A program made the position numbers and the translations under genes. Under the pieces are notes generated by a model, which saw only the letters and a list, made by a program, of their open reading frames with translations, was not told the origin of the DNA and made no database searches. Of a stretch of DNA of 64,000 nt, positions 39,200 through 52,406 are shown in pieces (within the stretch, counting starts at the first letter, position 1; every line of letters starts with the position of its first letter). Source of the stretch: Bolinopsis microptera (Eukaryota; Ctenophora; Tentaculata; Lobata; Bolinopsidae); NCBI RefSeq assembly GCF_026151205.1, contig NC_087080.1:13277337-13341336 (forward strand), in the 5' to 3' direction.

Positions 39200-42125
39200 A
39201 GAAGCCTGGGTTAAAGTCCTGATCATATCACTTTATATGCAGATCTCCAAGCTCCTGCTTTTATATGACAAAAAGGAGACGACAAAGCTACGACATAGTT
39301 GAGTCAGAGTACATATATATGCATATTTAGACACCCCACAACAATCCCTCCGCAATCCCTCCACAACACCTGGCCGGAGCAGATGCTAATAAGATGTGGA
39401 AGATCAAGCAGATTCCAATTGAATCTCCCTCGCCACAATCTCCCCAGGGGTACCTACAGAAGGAGTTATTATAATGAATACATTGAAATCTTATATGGAT
39501 ACTGTCATGTCTAAGTAGACTAAATGCCGTGCAGTTGCCCTATCAAATGGAGAGGATGGAGATCCGTTATTCAGGATCATTTGTCAGGAATAACAATAAA
39601 CAATGTGCTAGTCAGACGTTTACAAGTGTGTCTATTGCGGGAGAACAAATGCCATACGTCTGGATATCAACCTGTACTAATACCGCCGGTTAGCCAGTCA
39701 TTGAGACAGCTATGAATTACTTGTCTGTACTGGGTTAGAAAATGGTAAGTTCAACTGAAGGAGGAAGAATGCTCCCGCTATTGTTGTATCAGCCAATATT
39801 CAGCTGATATTCAGCGTTTACCTGGACAGTAACCACGGGATAAAATGCCTGGATCAGGTCTTCTGCCATTTGTCGGGGAGGTAAATTTGAGAAATAGACA
39901 CGCATATCTGAATGAGTGCAGCTGTCCTATAGTAGCCATTAAAAGATTAAAGGCTTAAAACGAGAGAGAGAGTTAAGTTTCATTGTTTTAAAAGTATTAT
40001 TGCTCCATAGTTCAACACGAGTCACGCTAAGCACCTTCACCCTCCGAGACTGATTATTTCCATTGACGAGTCTCCCTCTCCAAGTCGGTTTAATAATTTC
40101 GCAGAATTATAAAAGATCACGGTTCACGAGGATTAACTACTCTCCCAGCTAAAGATCCAAGCAAGTTATAATTAATTGTCATAACGGGAGCTGTGAGTGG
40201 ACAGAGTCCGTTTAACGGACAGATTACTTCTTTGTGATCCCGCATAAAGAGGGCGTTATTTGGAGGAATGTTTTTAAACAATAGAGTAATTCGAACTAAG
40301 CTAAGCTAAGTAACTTAATCTATAGACTAATGAAAAGGATGAAGATCACTATCACCAGGTCATGTGGTGTGCTTACAAAATAAAACCGCTGTTAGTAGAA
40401 AATGGTAATTTAATATGAACTATTATTTCAGTATTAAACAAAAGTAAAAGGATAACGAATGAATAAGAGTCAATTGTTATAACAGTATTAAACAGTATAA
40501 CAGACGTAAAGATTATGACGATGCGGTCGTTCCTGATCCGTGGAGTATTAAAATAAAAACAAAGTGAGCATTTTTATATCAATGAGGTCGTAAAACATAT
40601 TAATCATCAACAATCTAGTATCTATCAGCACTGTTTAATGAAAGTGACTTGACACTCTGAACATTTAACATAACAGCTATGTTGATCTTATATATTTAAA
40701 TATTATCAGATAATATTTAGGTTTTTTGATGAGTCAGCAAACGTCAGTTTAAATCTTAAAATAACCCTGATTTTTTTGCATAATTCAGGGATATGAATGA
40801 CGCATTAATGACGATAGTAAGTGTTCATGATTAAGTTTGGGTTCAGTTAGATCAGAGATCATGCCCTTTATTTGATTTCCCGAGAGTGACTATTCTCTTC
40901 ACGCAAGCTAACCCCTTGAGTTAGATAGTTAAAAGTATTATCGACGATTAATTTGGGATTCAAGTCGGGGAATAAGAAAGTGGCCCGTTTCTTCGGATTT
41001 CTTAATTGATATAACGTGATATAACGTGAAAACTAAATACTTGTGATTAAGTTTACGTGGCTCACTTTATAAGCAAGCCTATAGCTTACTGCTTAGGTCG
41101 GACAATACGATCAATGAAATCTAAGCTATGCAACAACTTTTTCACCGTTGACGAAGAAACTTTTTAAAACAATCCCCGCGAAAATGCTTAGATATACCTC
41201 ACCACAGTGCATTAATTATCTAGAACAGAAAACGTATCCTAACATATTGTTATAAAAGCGGATAACACATATAAAGATATAATTACAGTTCACTATCTAG
41301 TAAGTCAATAACCTATCGACCTAGCGTAACTAGTAACTACTGTATCTATTCATACCGACTCACATGAGTACATCGTATTGTATATTATATTATTCTATCC
41401 TATATACTATTATTCTACCCTTGTTTCAGTAGTTGGTGTATAGAATCCTGAGGGCCACAACTTCTGTGGAATAGCGAATATAATATACTGCTGACAGTTT
41501 TAAACTCGACTACTTCACTGGGAACTTGTTCGGAAGTTAGCAATTACAACAGAGTAAACTAAAGCGGATAATAAGATCTGAGGTATAAAGCTGAAAGATA
41601 CCAGTCGAGACTTGGAAAAGTGTGACAGTTGAGAATTGAGATTAGTTAGAACTGATACATTAAAGTAAGTATCTATACTATATTTTAAACTTGACGAAAT
41701 CCCCCTGGCAACGGGGACATTGAAGAAAAAACACTGAAAATTGACCAAAAAAATACCCCTTCGTTGTGACCAATTTAAGCTCGCAAATGGAGTTGAAACC
41801 TCGCGATTTTTAGCAAGATTATAAAAAGTATCGTTTAGGGAAAATCCAAATATTTACAACGTTGTCGTTATTGTCAAATAAAATCCATACTTTCTACAGT
41901 ACAGACTACAGAGCTAGATGATGAAGAGCAATGAAAACAAAACTGAATTTTAATATTTCCCCGAACAAAGCTTTCCACTAGCGGGTTTTTAGTATACTAT
42001 AATATAGATGGGGGCGGAATCTTGAGGGGTGGGATCTTGAGATAGTGGGATCTTGAGGTAATATATAAATTATTTATATAATATTAATATCATATATTTA
42101 GACATAAAATGGTTAAATAAGTGTT

Positions 42126-42392
42126 ATTGAGTGAGACTCTGATGTTAACTGTACAAAGAGGAGTACTCGATTTTGTGTTACAAAATTTCGGCACCGTAGA
42201 CATATAAATAAATTAGTTAGAACTGAATGATTAGTTAGAACTGAAACATTGCGGTATATAGGGGACGGAGGTGGATCTTGAGATAGTGGATCATAATAAA
42301 CAGAAATATTGAGTGAGACTCTAATGTTTACTGTACTAAGAGGACTACACCATAAATTTGTGTTACAAAATTTCGGCACCGTAGACATATAA
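42126..42392. repeat. Direct duplication, copies at 42126-42210 and 42308-42392
   Basis: Both copies run from TTGAGTGAGACTCT through ACTGTAC and a shared TTGTGTTACAAAATTTCG to GCACCGTAGACATATAAA, about 85 bp, 182 bp apart. The sequence before each also shares GGATCTTGAGATAGTGG-type words (42014-42058 and 42262-42290), so the duplicated unit is probably about 180-190 bp. Not a gene. Confidence 0.8.
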
Positions 42393-45082
42393 AACTGTTC
42401 ACATGTACGTGTTTAACACAGGTTACAGGTACCAAAACTTGGTACACTAGTGATCTGTTCTGTTCTGTTACTTACAAATAAAGGTCTAAAGGATCCCTTA
42501 CCTATCAAATGAAATTATAAGCAAATTGTACCAATTGTCATCGACATCGGCAACTTGTCTATGGAAACAAATTTTATAATAGGAAGGTAAGGTAATCATA
42601 GAATTATGTTTCATTTACCAATGATAACTGTAGTTATATCTGATTATCGAATAAATTGCAAAGTGGATAGCCGTATTTATATATGCATAACACAGCTGTA
42701 TTTTATTCAACAAATAGAAGACCAAGGCGGAAGACTCAATAAATTTAAATGTAGAGCATTCTGGAGAAAAGAAGCAATGAAACTTCACTTTGGTATATTA
42801 CTAAAAACTCAAGTATTCATAATAAGTCTCCGGGTTGTCTGAAAGATCACGTTAAACATTTGAGGGAGACGTGAAATGAAATGAAACATTTGGGTATTTA
42901 TATCCAGCTCTCTCATCATCAACAATTGATATCAAAGGGAATTATAATGACAATGTCAGGACTCTTACTAATAATGCAACAAAGATTCAAAAGAAGGAAC
43001 TTAACAATTTAAGACAATAAATTCTACCTCGTTCAAGACAACTTAGAGCAGACGTAAAGGGCCGGGAAAACTTTAAAATGATTTTTTCTTTTTGAAAGTT
43101 CCTGAACGTTCTAAATTATGAAACTTCTTATGAGAAGTGGCTTACAAATAAAATATAGGATGAGCTGTCTCTCATATAAAGCTATAAAGTCCCGAAAATG
43201 TATATCTTAACTTTGATTTGGTGGATATTGGGGATGCCTTTTGTTTAAGTTATATATCATTATATTATTTCTTTAAATAACCTCACGCACAGTGTGCTAT
43301 ACACAACATCATAGAAAACAATTCTAAAGAATTTGAAACTTTAAAAGAGACAATATTGTAACTATACAACTAAAGTTCATAGAATGATATCCCGAATTTA
43401 ATATGGGGTACATTTGGGGTAGTAATTTATCAATGGTTCATTTAGTGGAATAGCACAAACGAAAAGAATTACACACAACTAAATGTACAGTATTAATACA
43501 AAGATTTTGTTTTTTTAAATCGCAGATTACTAGAATAATCTCGAAAGATCCAGAAAGCATCTAAAAATGGTGTCAACACGGCGGTCGGCGAATTGCTACA
43601 ATTAATTTGATCACTCTAAACTAACGCCAAAACAAAAAACATTTATAGTTTTGAAACAAGATCTCCCCCACTGAGAGCTGAGCAAGCTACCAGGCTACCC
43701 ACTATCTGGCTAGTAACAGAACCATGTTCTATATAATCTATTAGTAACACGTGAGCACAAATCAATGACTGGGATAAGGAGCGAATGATAATAATATTCC
43801 GTAATTCAACGTATTACTTGATACCGAATAGATTACAGGAACATAATTAATATTATGTAGATTAAAGACTCGGATAAGTATGGGCAGATCTTTATCAAAT
43901 ATTTCAGTAAATTGATAAGACGAAACATAAAACGCTCCTCCAAATAACGCTCCATGTGGTTTGTAAATGTTCAATGTTCATCAGCCAGATCAATAACATG
44001 GTTAAAACGGGCTCCAGAACACAAATTAAGGATAAGCTCAGCGTCAATTTGTAAGTAGATTATAAGAGGGTCAGCAGTACAGTGTCATAAGCGGGTATTA
44101 CTTATTCTAGAAGAACCTAGAAGAAGAACCTAGTACCCGTGTATCGGCTGCCCAATCAAAACTAAAGTAATATTTATAAATGAGCTCTGAGTTGCAACAC
44201 AGTCTAACGCCACCTCACGACAGATAAAACTAGTCGGAATAAATAGCCGATAGTTGATAATAATATACTTGCCCAATTATTAGGACGTATTATTCTGACC
44301 TATCGGCATAAAACAAAATTAAACCGTGAACCACATCTGCCGTCAAAACACCGTTACTAAAACGGCAAATTTGCACCTGAGAGTTGGATGCCGTCAAACA
44401 CCCATTCAATAGTCGGACTGTCGAAATTTTTAGGACAATATTAGATTAGGGTAGTTTAGAACACGAAATTGGTTCGTACCCCGTTCAACCTGTTGGCAAC
44501 CAATCCAAAAGAGCAATTAACCGTGCCGTATGTACTAATATACGTGTAATGGTTGATCGGTATCTAAATAATTAAAACACAGCCATCGGTTGCCCTGGGA
44601 GAGTTCAGGTCCACTTTCGTGTTCTGACGGCAAAAGTAGCCTGGAGTTTTACCAGCTGACAACCCACTCAAACGGTCACACCTACAGAGAGCAGTAGTTA
44701 AGAAACGCTACTTCTAATTGGAGCTAACGAGAGGGTATTAAACAGGGAGTTTGAAATCAATAGTAGTGCACTGTGGGGCTAACTGTAGCGAGTAGTCAGT
44801 AGGCAGATTAGCGGTCAGATTCGGGGAATCATCCATGATAAGGGAGAAATAAAGAGTAATTGTTATCGTTGAGAAGCGGAAATAATATCCAGTCCACGCT
44901 CGATTCGTCATCACTAATTAATCGATCGGCCGGTAAAATTTAGGAAATTTTAGACTACACCAAACTAAACTATCGACAAAGCGAAACATGAAGGGCTGGA
45001 GAAGCTGAGGCGGCGAGTCACACAGCCACACAGCCAGGCAGCCATTCTTCAAAGGAGCAAGGGTTCACTCAACCTCTTCTGC

Positions 45083-45117
<35 letters not shown>

Positions 45118-45121
45118 GGGA
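45083..45121. repeat. GA microsatellite
   Basis: A (GA)n run with two GGGA interruptions, about 1.6 kb from the 3' end of OSTM1. Confidence 0.88.
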
Positions 45122-46709
45122 GGGCGACACAGGGCTAAATTTAAAACGTGTACAGTGAATGGGGAAATAATTCACTAAATATTATGTGCCATGCGATAGG
45201 ATAATCTAATAAGGGCTATATCTCTCTCTCTCTCAGTCCCAGATATCAAATATTTTATGTATATTTTATGTATGGTCGTCATGGTTACAAATAATGTTAC
45301 AGTTCTAGTATAATCATCAAATCTTTATATTATATTCATCTGTTGTCCACCAGCTGAACAAGTAGCTTTCCCAGAGTTTCAAAAAAATTGAATTTTCTGA
45401 ATAAATAATGCCCTAATTGAATCATGGGATAAATTTGATGTAATTACGATGAAAATAATACCGGGCCAGAAACTTTCAGGAACTAATGAGGGAGGGATGA
45501 GAGAAGTCGCAGAATTGTCGTTGCCAGTGAGCTTCACACTTGGGATCTTGATGTGATCAGGATAAATTAATTCCGGCTACCAATTGTAATAATTGTATCA
45601 AGAAAAAGGGATCTGGCGGCCGCCGTGGGGTCGGTACTTTCTCTGCATTCGAGAATTTCGGGGAGAAGAATTTGAAAATTATGAAAAACAGATTAGGCAA
45701 ATTACTTGTGTCCGTTCTTTCTAGAATTCTGGTTCTTTTACCGCGTGTCTTGGACACGTGACGGGCTATAACGGGTATGATTCTTATGTTTAGACAAATA
45801 ACTGGAAACAGAGCTAGGTATCGGAGCAAAACAAAATTAATAAAACATTACATTTGTACATCAAGATATTATCATCCATGTAAATTGAATAGTGGTTGAC
45901 GAAAAGTGATATAAATTTCAAGTTCAAGCAATCGAGTCCAGCTCAATGTTTTAAATTGCATCGATAATAAAAATCTTAATTTATTACAAACGTAATCCAC
46001 TATTAACTCAATCAAAATACAAATAATCTTAAAATCTTGAACCACAAGCGCAACCGTCGAACTAGTTTGCAGTGACTGAATTGTCACGAACAACTTCGTT
46101 ATTATTCGTGGTGTTATTCGGCAGCTTATAATTTACTTAATTACTTTTGCTTAATCGGATAACCTCATTTATTAACTGTTAACCAGAAGTTGCGATTAAC
46201 AAATAAAATTTTAAAATTCTAAGAATTCTCTGAGTTGTGACAATATTTCGTGATGGGCTGGATTATTTTCAAAGCATATCAAATTTCAATAATAGTTATA
46301 AAAATAGAGCTGAGCCTTTCTTTTGAGTAATAAAAATCTCATAAATTGAGTTGTCCTTTGTGATCAAAGCATAAAGATATAACTTACTATGTTAGTTATA
46401 AAATCAGTCTTTGTGCAAAACAAATAAGCACTTCTCAGTGCCAGAGCCTTGAAACTTTAAAAACAATTTTCTCGGTTAAAATTATTCCTGCTTAATCCAG
46501 TTCAAGAAAAACACGGACGTGGTAAACGTAAAATTTTAAATTTAGCATGTAATCTGATAACGTAAAACAAAAATAACTTAAACATTATATCGAAGAAAAT
46601 AAAACCTGAAACATGAAGAGAAAGATAAGGAAACCCCAGTTCCCGTCTATGAAGTAGAAAGCAGAAGACCCTCTCGTCAAGAGTCGTGATGATGTCACGT
46701 GTCGTGATG

Positions 46710-49700
46710 TTAATCTGTTAATTTCCAGATAAGAGAATAGAAAATAATAGGAACGAGAGAGACCCCAATAGTCATAGCTAGAACCGGTACGAACTCGACA
46801 GGAGGATGACCACACCCAAATTTGACACTCCACGTTTGAGCTGTGCTGTTCATCGAATCTGCTAGGTCCGCACACGCAAACCCTGGAGAGTGGAAAGGTC
46901 TGGTTAAAAATAAGTGTGTTCACAGTAATTGTGATAATTCTGAGAATTGACCGGTTTACAGTTAAAGTATCGTTCAAAGGCTGAAATCAACTGGAATTTT
47001 GTAATTAGGATTTAGCATTGTGGGGATTATAACCTGTGGTACTACATAATATATGCGAAACATTTGTTGATCAGTAATCCCAAACGTTAGTCTAAAATCT
47101 AGCCGGTATCCGGAAAGTAATTGTCACATTGGCATCATGCCAGAAGCAGGTATAGTAAAAGTGGAAACCTGCTAATTGTGGACCTAATTATTACAGGGCT
47201 ATTCGATCTTATTTGGTTTAATTAGTATTAATGGGACGGAAAACCATTTTAGCTGTTAGCAAACCATCATTATTCCAAGAAACTGAGATAAACCCTAGCC
47301 TCTCCCATTTCATAAATTCCGGTCGACCTCAGTAACATTGAGGATGGTTTAAGCGCACCAGTGTGAGAATAAAATCAAAACAGAATTAACCACACTGAAA
47401 TGTGATATTGCTACATCTGGATGCAGGATGGCGACAGTATATGAATGACTAATCACTCCTGATTTATCTCAAATTAAAGATTATGTCTTTCTAGAAGCTT
47501 TCCGATAACGTCATGATACGATTATCGAGATAAGAACCTGCTCACGCACATGATATGATACGGGTACGGTGTCACGCACATAATATCTGCAACTGTCCAA
47601 CAAAATCTTACCGGCTCCCTGGAGGTCCTTAAAGAGGTTTAACAGGGCATCGTATCGCTTGTTACACTCGATACAGATAAGGTCTACATTGTGAGTCGTC
47701 TGGTGTTCATCAAAACACTGTATAACATCGTCCGTCTGCAAATTATTGCTCCTTCATAATACTCATAAATGAAGGATAAATAAAGGAAATTTCCTAATTT
47801 TTAAGTGAAAAAAAAGCCGAACACGTGGATTCCAACAGTTGGAAGAAGCCATAAACACACTTTAAATCACGTGGACAAGAAAGACGGATTGATTGAAATT
47901 AGATACCCTGTTTCTGAACTCATGTGTTCTGTTTTCCGTGAGACCAGAGCAAGTGCTGCAGAGCGCGCTTGTCCACATGTTGTGATAGGAGTCCCACAGT
48001 CGGCGTATTACCATGGCATTGTCAGACTCTAGCAGTACGTCGGAGCAGTTGGTGCTGGTTGTTATGTTGTAGAACGAGCTGTTCAGAGTCTGATACTGGA
48101 AATATAAAGGAACTGTGTTAGTGGATTGGATTAAACGTGCAGATGTTGTGAAAAAAATGCAACAACTTGTTTTTTGCTGTTGCACTAATGATCTAACAAG
48201 ACAATCTGAAGAATGATTAATCGGGGTAGGCCGTAGGAATTAAGTACTGGTATATAATATGATCCCACAAAATTACACAATTGATAATAAAATTTAATTG
48301 TACAGTAAAATTCCTGTGGGGAGAGGTGAATCATAGCTATTTTTGTATAAGTGGTGAATTTTAGAAGAAAAAAACACATTCCTGCCATCCATAAATATAA
48401 TGAAGCTCATATAAAAATCCAAAATAGAATAATATCGCCACCTTCCAACTATTTTTGGAGAGCTTAAATTGAGAATTTCTAGATCAAATAGCAAATGGTG
48501 ACAGCTGATGACCCCCTGGCCCCAATATGGCTCAGCAAATTGTCCAGACATTCTTAAATAGTTAAGTGCCTTGAGTTCACTAAAAATATGATTTTAAAGG
48601 GATCATGAAGTGTCCCCGACTTAATCGTCAAAACATTTCACATATACTATCACATAGAAACACTAGTATAAGAATAGGGCTCGGAATTCCCAGATTCGTA
48701 ACTTAATTATGTCTCGTGAAATCGATACTGGAAGATCGCCCTATTTTGTTAGATTGCGGCTAACTGTCAGACACCGCAATAGAAACAGTGTTAAAATGCA
48801 CATTTTTATTCATGTGCTGTGGCGCCAATTTAATTGATAAAATCTTCAAATTAACGACACTTGATAGATTTGACTTTTATCTTTCGAAAATTGTGGTTGT
48901 ATTATAATGTGCATAATATACACAAGCGTCAAATAATTGTCTTATAAATTTACTAGTAAAAGCTCTTACGGGCATTTTCTGCTCGATACCAGATACGTTA
49001 GGGACTCCACATACATCTTTCTAGACGTACTTTTGACCGTAGAATCGATTAAACGTGGTTTTGAAATGATAAGTCTGAGTTTCCCCGGGCAAAATCGCAA
49101 AAAACCGATTTTTGGGCCAAAAATATGCCAAAAAACCATGTTTTTTGAATTTTTGAGCAAGTTAATTTCGTTGGCATATCAGCAAAATGTGCATAAAGAT
49201 AGCTGAAACACAGCCGCACATGATGGCATTAAAATTAAGCTGTTATTCCAGGATTTCGTGCTACATTCAAGTTCCATGAAGTGGGCTGCCTTTAATTGCT
49301 TGTAGGAACTAGATTAATCGCTGTACACCAAATTTAGGAAGATATGTGAAATATAATGGTTTATACCTGATGGTAATCTTGTCGGTTCAAAAAAATAACC
49401 AACAGAAAACTAGTTATGGACGAATAAAATCAGGTGTTTTTACACATGTCGTATATGCTATCCTGTCACCTAGCGCAACTTGGAAAAATGTAATTGATAT
49501 GCCCCATATTATCTCAGCTTGTGAAGCAATTACGACGGAGCTATTTTGGGATTGCGGCAGAATTACCAAGCCTAGCTCACTACCCAAGTTTCAAGTATTT
49601 TTGAAGAATTCGCAAATTTACACTTCATGATCTCTTTAAAAGCAGGTCTCTCTTCATAAAATAACAGATTTTGATGAACAATTCTTCGAAAGTCTTTGAT

Positions 49701-51057
49701 TAGAAGATCTCATATAAGGCCTCAAACAACTCAAGGATAGAATATCAGGATATTAAGTATACGCACTGTTCATGAATGCAGTGCAGCATAAAGCTGAATA
49801 TGCTGCAAGGTGGCAACAAATGTAATATATATTGGAAGCATTAATTCTGCCCCATGGAACCTACGAAAATCTATTTGCAGCATGGCCATAGTCAGGATTT
49901 TTCATAGTGGGGGGGCCGGGGTTGCTAGAAATAGGCTTGCTAGAAATCAGCAATGAGGTGTTCAATTGTTATACCAATTTTGAGTAATATAGGTGGCTTA
50001 ATTCGCAGAATGTTTTTAAAGGGAGTAAAATTTATAGAGGAAAAAAATGCCACAAGTTAATCTTTGGTGGGGAAATTCTGAAATCTGGAATTCATGAATC
50101 CGAAACATTTTGGAAACATTGAACCAGAATTAAACCAACTTTGAAACAACCTTTTTTGGCTATATTTATCCCTGGACTGAGTTGGAATCGATTTGGTATG
50201 ATATGGGGGCAAGTACACTAACTTTTTTAGCCACTCAGAAATGTAAAATATTCCCCCTGGTTTATGAAATGAACAAAATGAACAGAAAATTAGTATTATC
50301 CTAGAATCCTCTGAGATGAGCTGAAAACGGTTTAAATCAATTCCAATTCAGTTCAGGGATAAATACAGCCAAAAAATAATGCTTTAAAAGTTGGTTCAAA
50401 TGTTTCCAAAATTTCAGATACTCTGAAACGAAAATGGAAACATTGCCCCAGAAGCATTACTGAACATGCTAGACCAGCTTTTTCAGGGACGCATAGTATT
50501 AATACCAATGGAAGCCAACAGGGCATTCTGGGACAAGGTTCATTTTTGTTTATTTTCGTTCATTTTTGTTCATTTCACTCATTTCGTGAACCAGGGGGAA
50601 ATATTTCGCACTTTGCCTAAAACGTTAGTACACCTGCTCATTGCCCCTCCACTATGCCAAATCCTTTCTAACTTAGTTTAGCGACACATACAGCAAACAA
50701 ACCATGGTTCAAAAGTTCTCGGATTCATCTCCTGGGAATCTGATACACAGATGAAGGCACACAAATTCCTGTCAAGGTGGACTTTGGGAAATTAAAAACA
50801 GGTTTAAGCTTCCCTTAAAAACTCTACATGTAAAATAAAATCAAAGAATTTAGAACTAATTAAATAAATAGGATACTAACATCTTGAAAACAAGTGACAC
50901 AAATGCGGACTGGTTTGGTGTTCTTCCCAAGGCATGTTGTGAAGTCAGAGGAGGCTGTGGCAAATTGAAGCTGCAGTTTACTGCATTCTGCTTCCAACTT
51001 GGTACCAGTGAAAACAACTGTGGGGCAAAGAAGGAACACACATAGAAAATACCACAT
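46710..51057 (-). CDS. OSTM1: Osteopetrosis-associated transmembrane protein 1 (complete, four exons)
   Basis: Exons 51057-50881, 48095-47907, 47735-47612 and 46882-46710 join in frame into 220 residues with a TAA stop. Residues 1-17 are a signal peptide (MWYFLCVFLLCPTVVF). The lumenal part carries the paired-cysteine motifs of the family: VRICVTCFQDYQTL across the first splice, ALCSTC near 112, CFDEH and CIECNKRYDALLNLF in exon 3, and FACADLADSMNST in exon 4. Five N-glycosylation sequons are visible (NSS, NIT, NCS, NRT, NST). One transmembrane helix spans about 194-216. OSTM1 is the glycosylated beta subunit of the lysosomal chloride/proton exchanger ClC-7, needed for its stability. Compared with human (334 residues) the N-terminal region is shorter and the cytosolic tail is only four residues (KLTD). 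Intron 1 (2.8 kb) holds inverted-repeat sequence. Confidence 0.88.
50060..50612. repeat. Imperfect fold-back repeat in OSTM1 intron 1
   Basis: Left-arm words AACATTTTGGAAACATT, ACCAACTTTGAAAC, GGCTATATTTATCCCTGG and TTGGAATCGATTT (50110-50192) recur as reverse complements at about 50336-50425. Outside these, TTCCCCCTGGTTTATGAAAT (50251-50270) pairs with ATTTCGTGAACCAGGGGGAA (50580-50599). The two nested pairings suggest inverted duplications of related elements. Nothing protein-like is seen. Confidence 0.65.
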
Positions 51058-51501
51058 CAGTCAAGATTTGAAATTAAAATCTACATCAGTGTTTTCCAAT
51101 GACATGTAACTATATAAACATATCCTGAAAAAGTAATGCTGTTAGATAACATAGTGAAAGCAGTATTAATCTTTTGAAGAGATCTAGCCAGATGTATTAC
51201 TTCAGTTGTCTTAGAAAGTGTCTATCTTTATAATTAATCAGAATAATAATGAGGGCCAGGACAAGATTAAGATATTCGGCTGGAGAATCAAGGGACAAAA
51301 TTTAACACTTTTGTCACATTTTTATCAATTTCACTATGGTAGGGGTTCAAAAAAGGAATTTTCTGAGGGCTGGGGATTGGTTCTAATGTTTTCCGATGGT
51401 TTTAGAGATAGTTCCCTAAAATAAAATTTGGATAAAATAATCCAAACATTCAAGAGTGGTCTTTAACACAGAGGTGTTTAAGGGGGCAGGGGGGTCTTCA
51501 T

Positions 51502-52183
51502 GAAAATTTTCTCAAAATCGACTTTTTAGTTGTTTCTGATAGAGGGGAGTAATATCTATCAGATGCTTTTAATCCCGTGAAAAAATATCGTTTCTAGCCG
51601 AAATTATTGCTGGTCAAAGTTCAGCGCGTGTGTGTAATTGTGTTGCGCAAGCGATTTTTGATAGCATGCCCTGAAAATCGAGTCTAAAAATCTATCTTCT
51701 CCTACATTTTTCGAGCAATCACCCTGAAACTTTCATGATATGTTCTAGGGATCATTTAGAAGAGATGAGCTGGGCAGAATTTTGAGATAGGCCTTTAAAA
51801 ATTTTTTATTCGATTTAGAAAATCTTGGACCTTGTCTTTTGATGATTTTTCGAGGTCCACGATTTTCAAAATCGAATACAAAAATTTTAAAGGCCTATCT
51901 CAAAATTCTACTCGGCTCATCTCTTCTAAATGATCCCTAGAACATATCCTGAATGTTTCAGGATGATTGCTCAAAACATGTAGGAGAAGATAGATTTCTA
52001 GACTCGATTTTCAGGGCATGCGATCAAAAATCGCTCGCGCAATACAATTACACACACCCGCTGATCTTTGACCAGCAATAATTTCTGCTAGGAACATTAT
52101 TTTTCTATCGGATTAAAAGCTTCTGATAGATATTACTTCCCCTCTATCAGAAACAACTAAAAAGTCGATTTTGAGAAAATTTC
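51502..52183. repeat. 680-bp near-perfect palindrome (fold-back element)
   Basis: The two arms of about 330 bp are reverse complements of each other with only scattered mismatches, meeting at about 51842 around GGACCTTG...CGAGGTCC. For example, CTCAAAATCGACTTTTTAGT at 51511 pairs with ACTAAAAAGTCGATTTTGAG at 52156. Both arms also contain matching TCTATCAGA, TGCTGGTCAAAG and GGGATCATTTAGAAGAGATG words. RNA across it would form a long hairpin. It lies 445 bp upstream of the OSTM1 start codon. Confidence 0.9.
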
Positions 52184-52213
52184 GACTTCGAATAGAAAAA
52201 AAAAAAAAAAAAA

Positions 52214-52330
52214 AGGGGGGACCCCCAACCCATGTAGCTGATACACCTCACAGCAAGTAGACCAAAGTGGCTCTTACTTGTGAAGGGTGTATCAACTACC
52301 CGCCGAGGCGGTGGGTTGGGAGTCCCCCCT
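52214..52330. repeat. Short inverted-repeat element
   Basis: About 116 bp whose ends are inverted copies: GGGGGGACCCCCAACCCA on the left and TGGGTTGGGAGTCCCCCC on the right, with further inward pairing (TGATACACC against GGTGTATCA). An A16 run precedes it at about 52197-52214. It directly adjoins the palindrome. Confidence 0.75.
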
Positions 52331-52406
52331 GGGATCATTTCGTCCGTAAAATTTTACACATTACAAAAGCTACAATAAATTATCTATAAAATTTACATAA
52401 ACAAAC

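Noticed and set aside
49346-49630. 94-codon frame within OSTM1 intron 1
   Set aside because: It has no similarity to known families, and the surrounding sequence is repeat-like.
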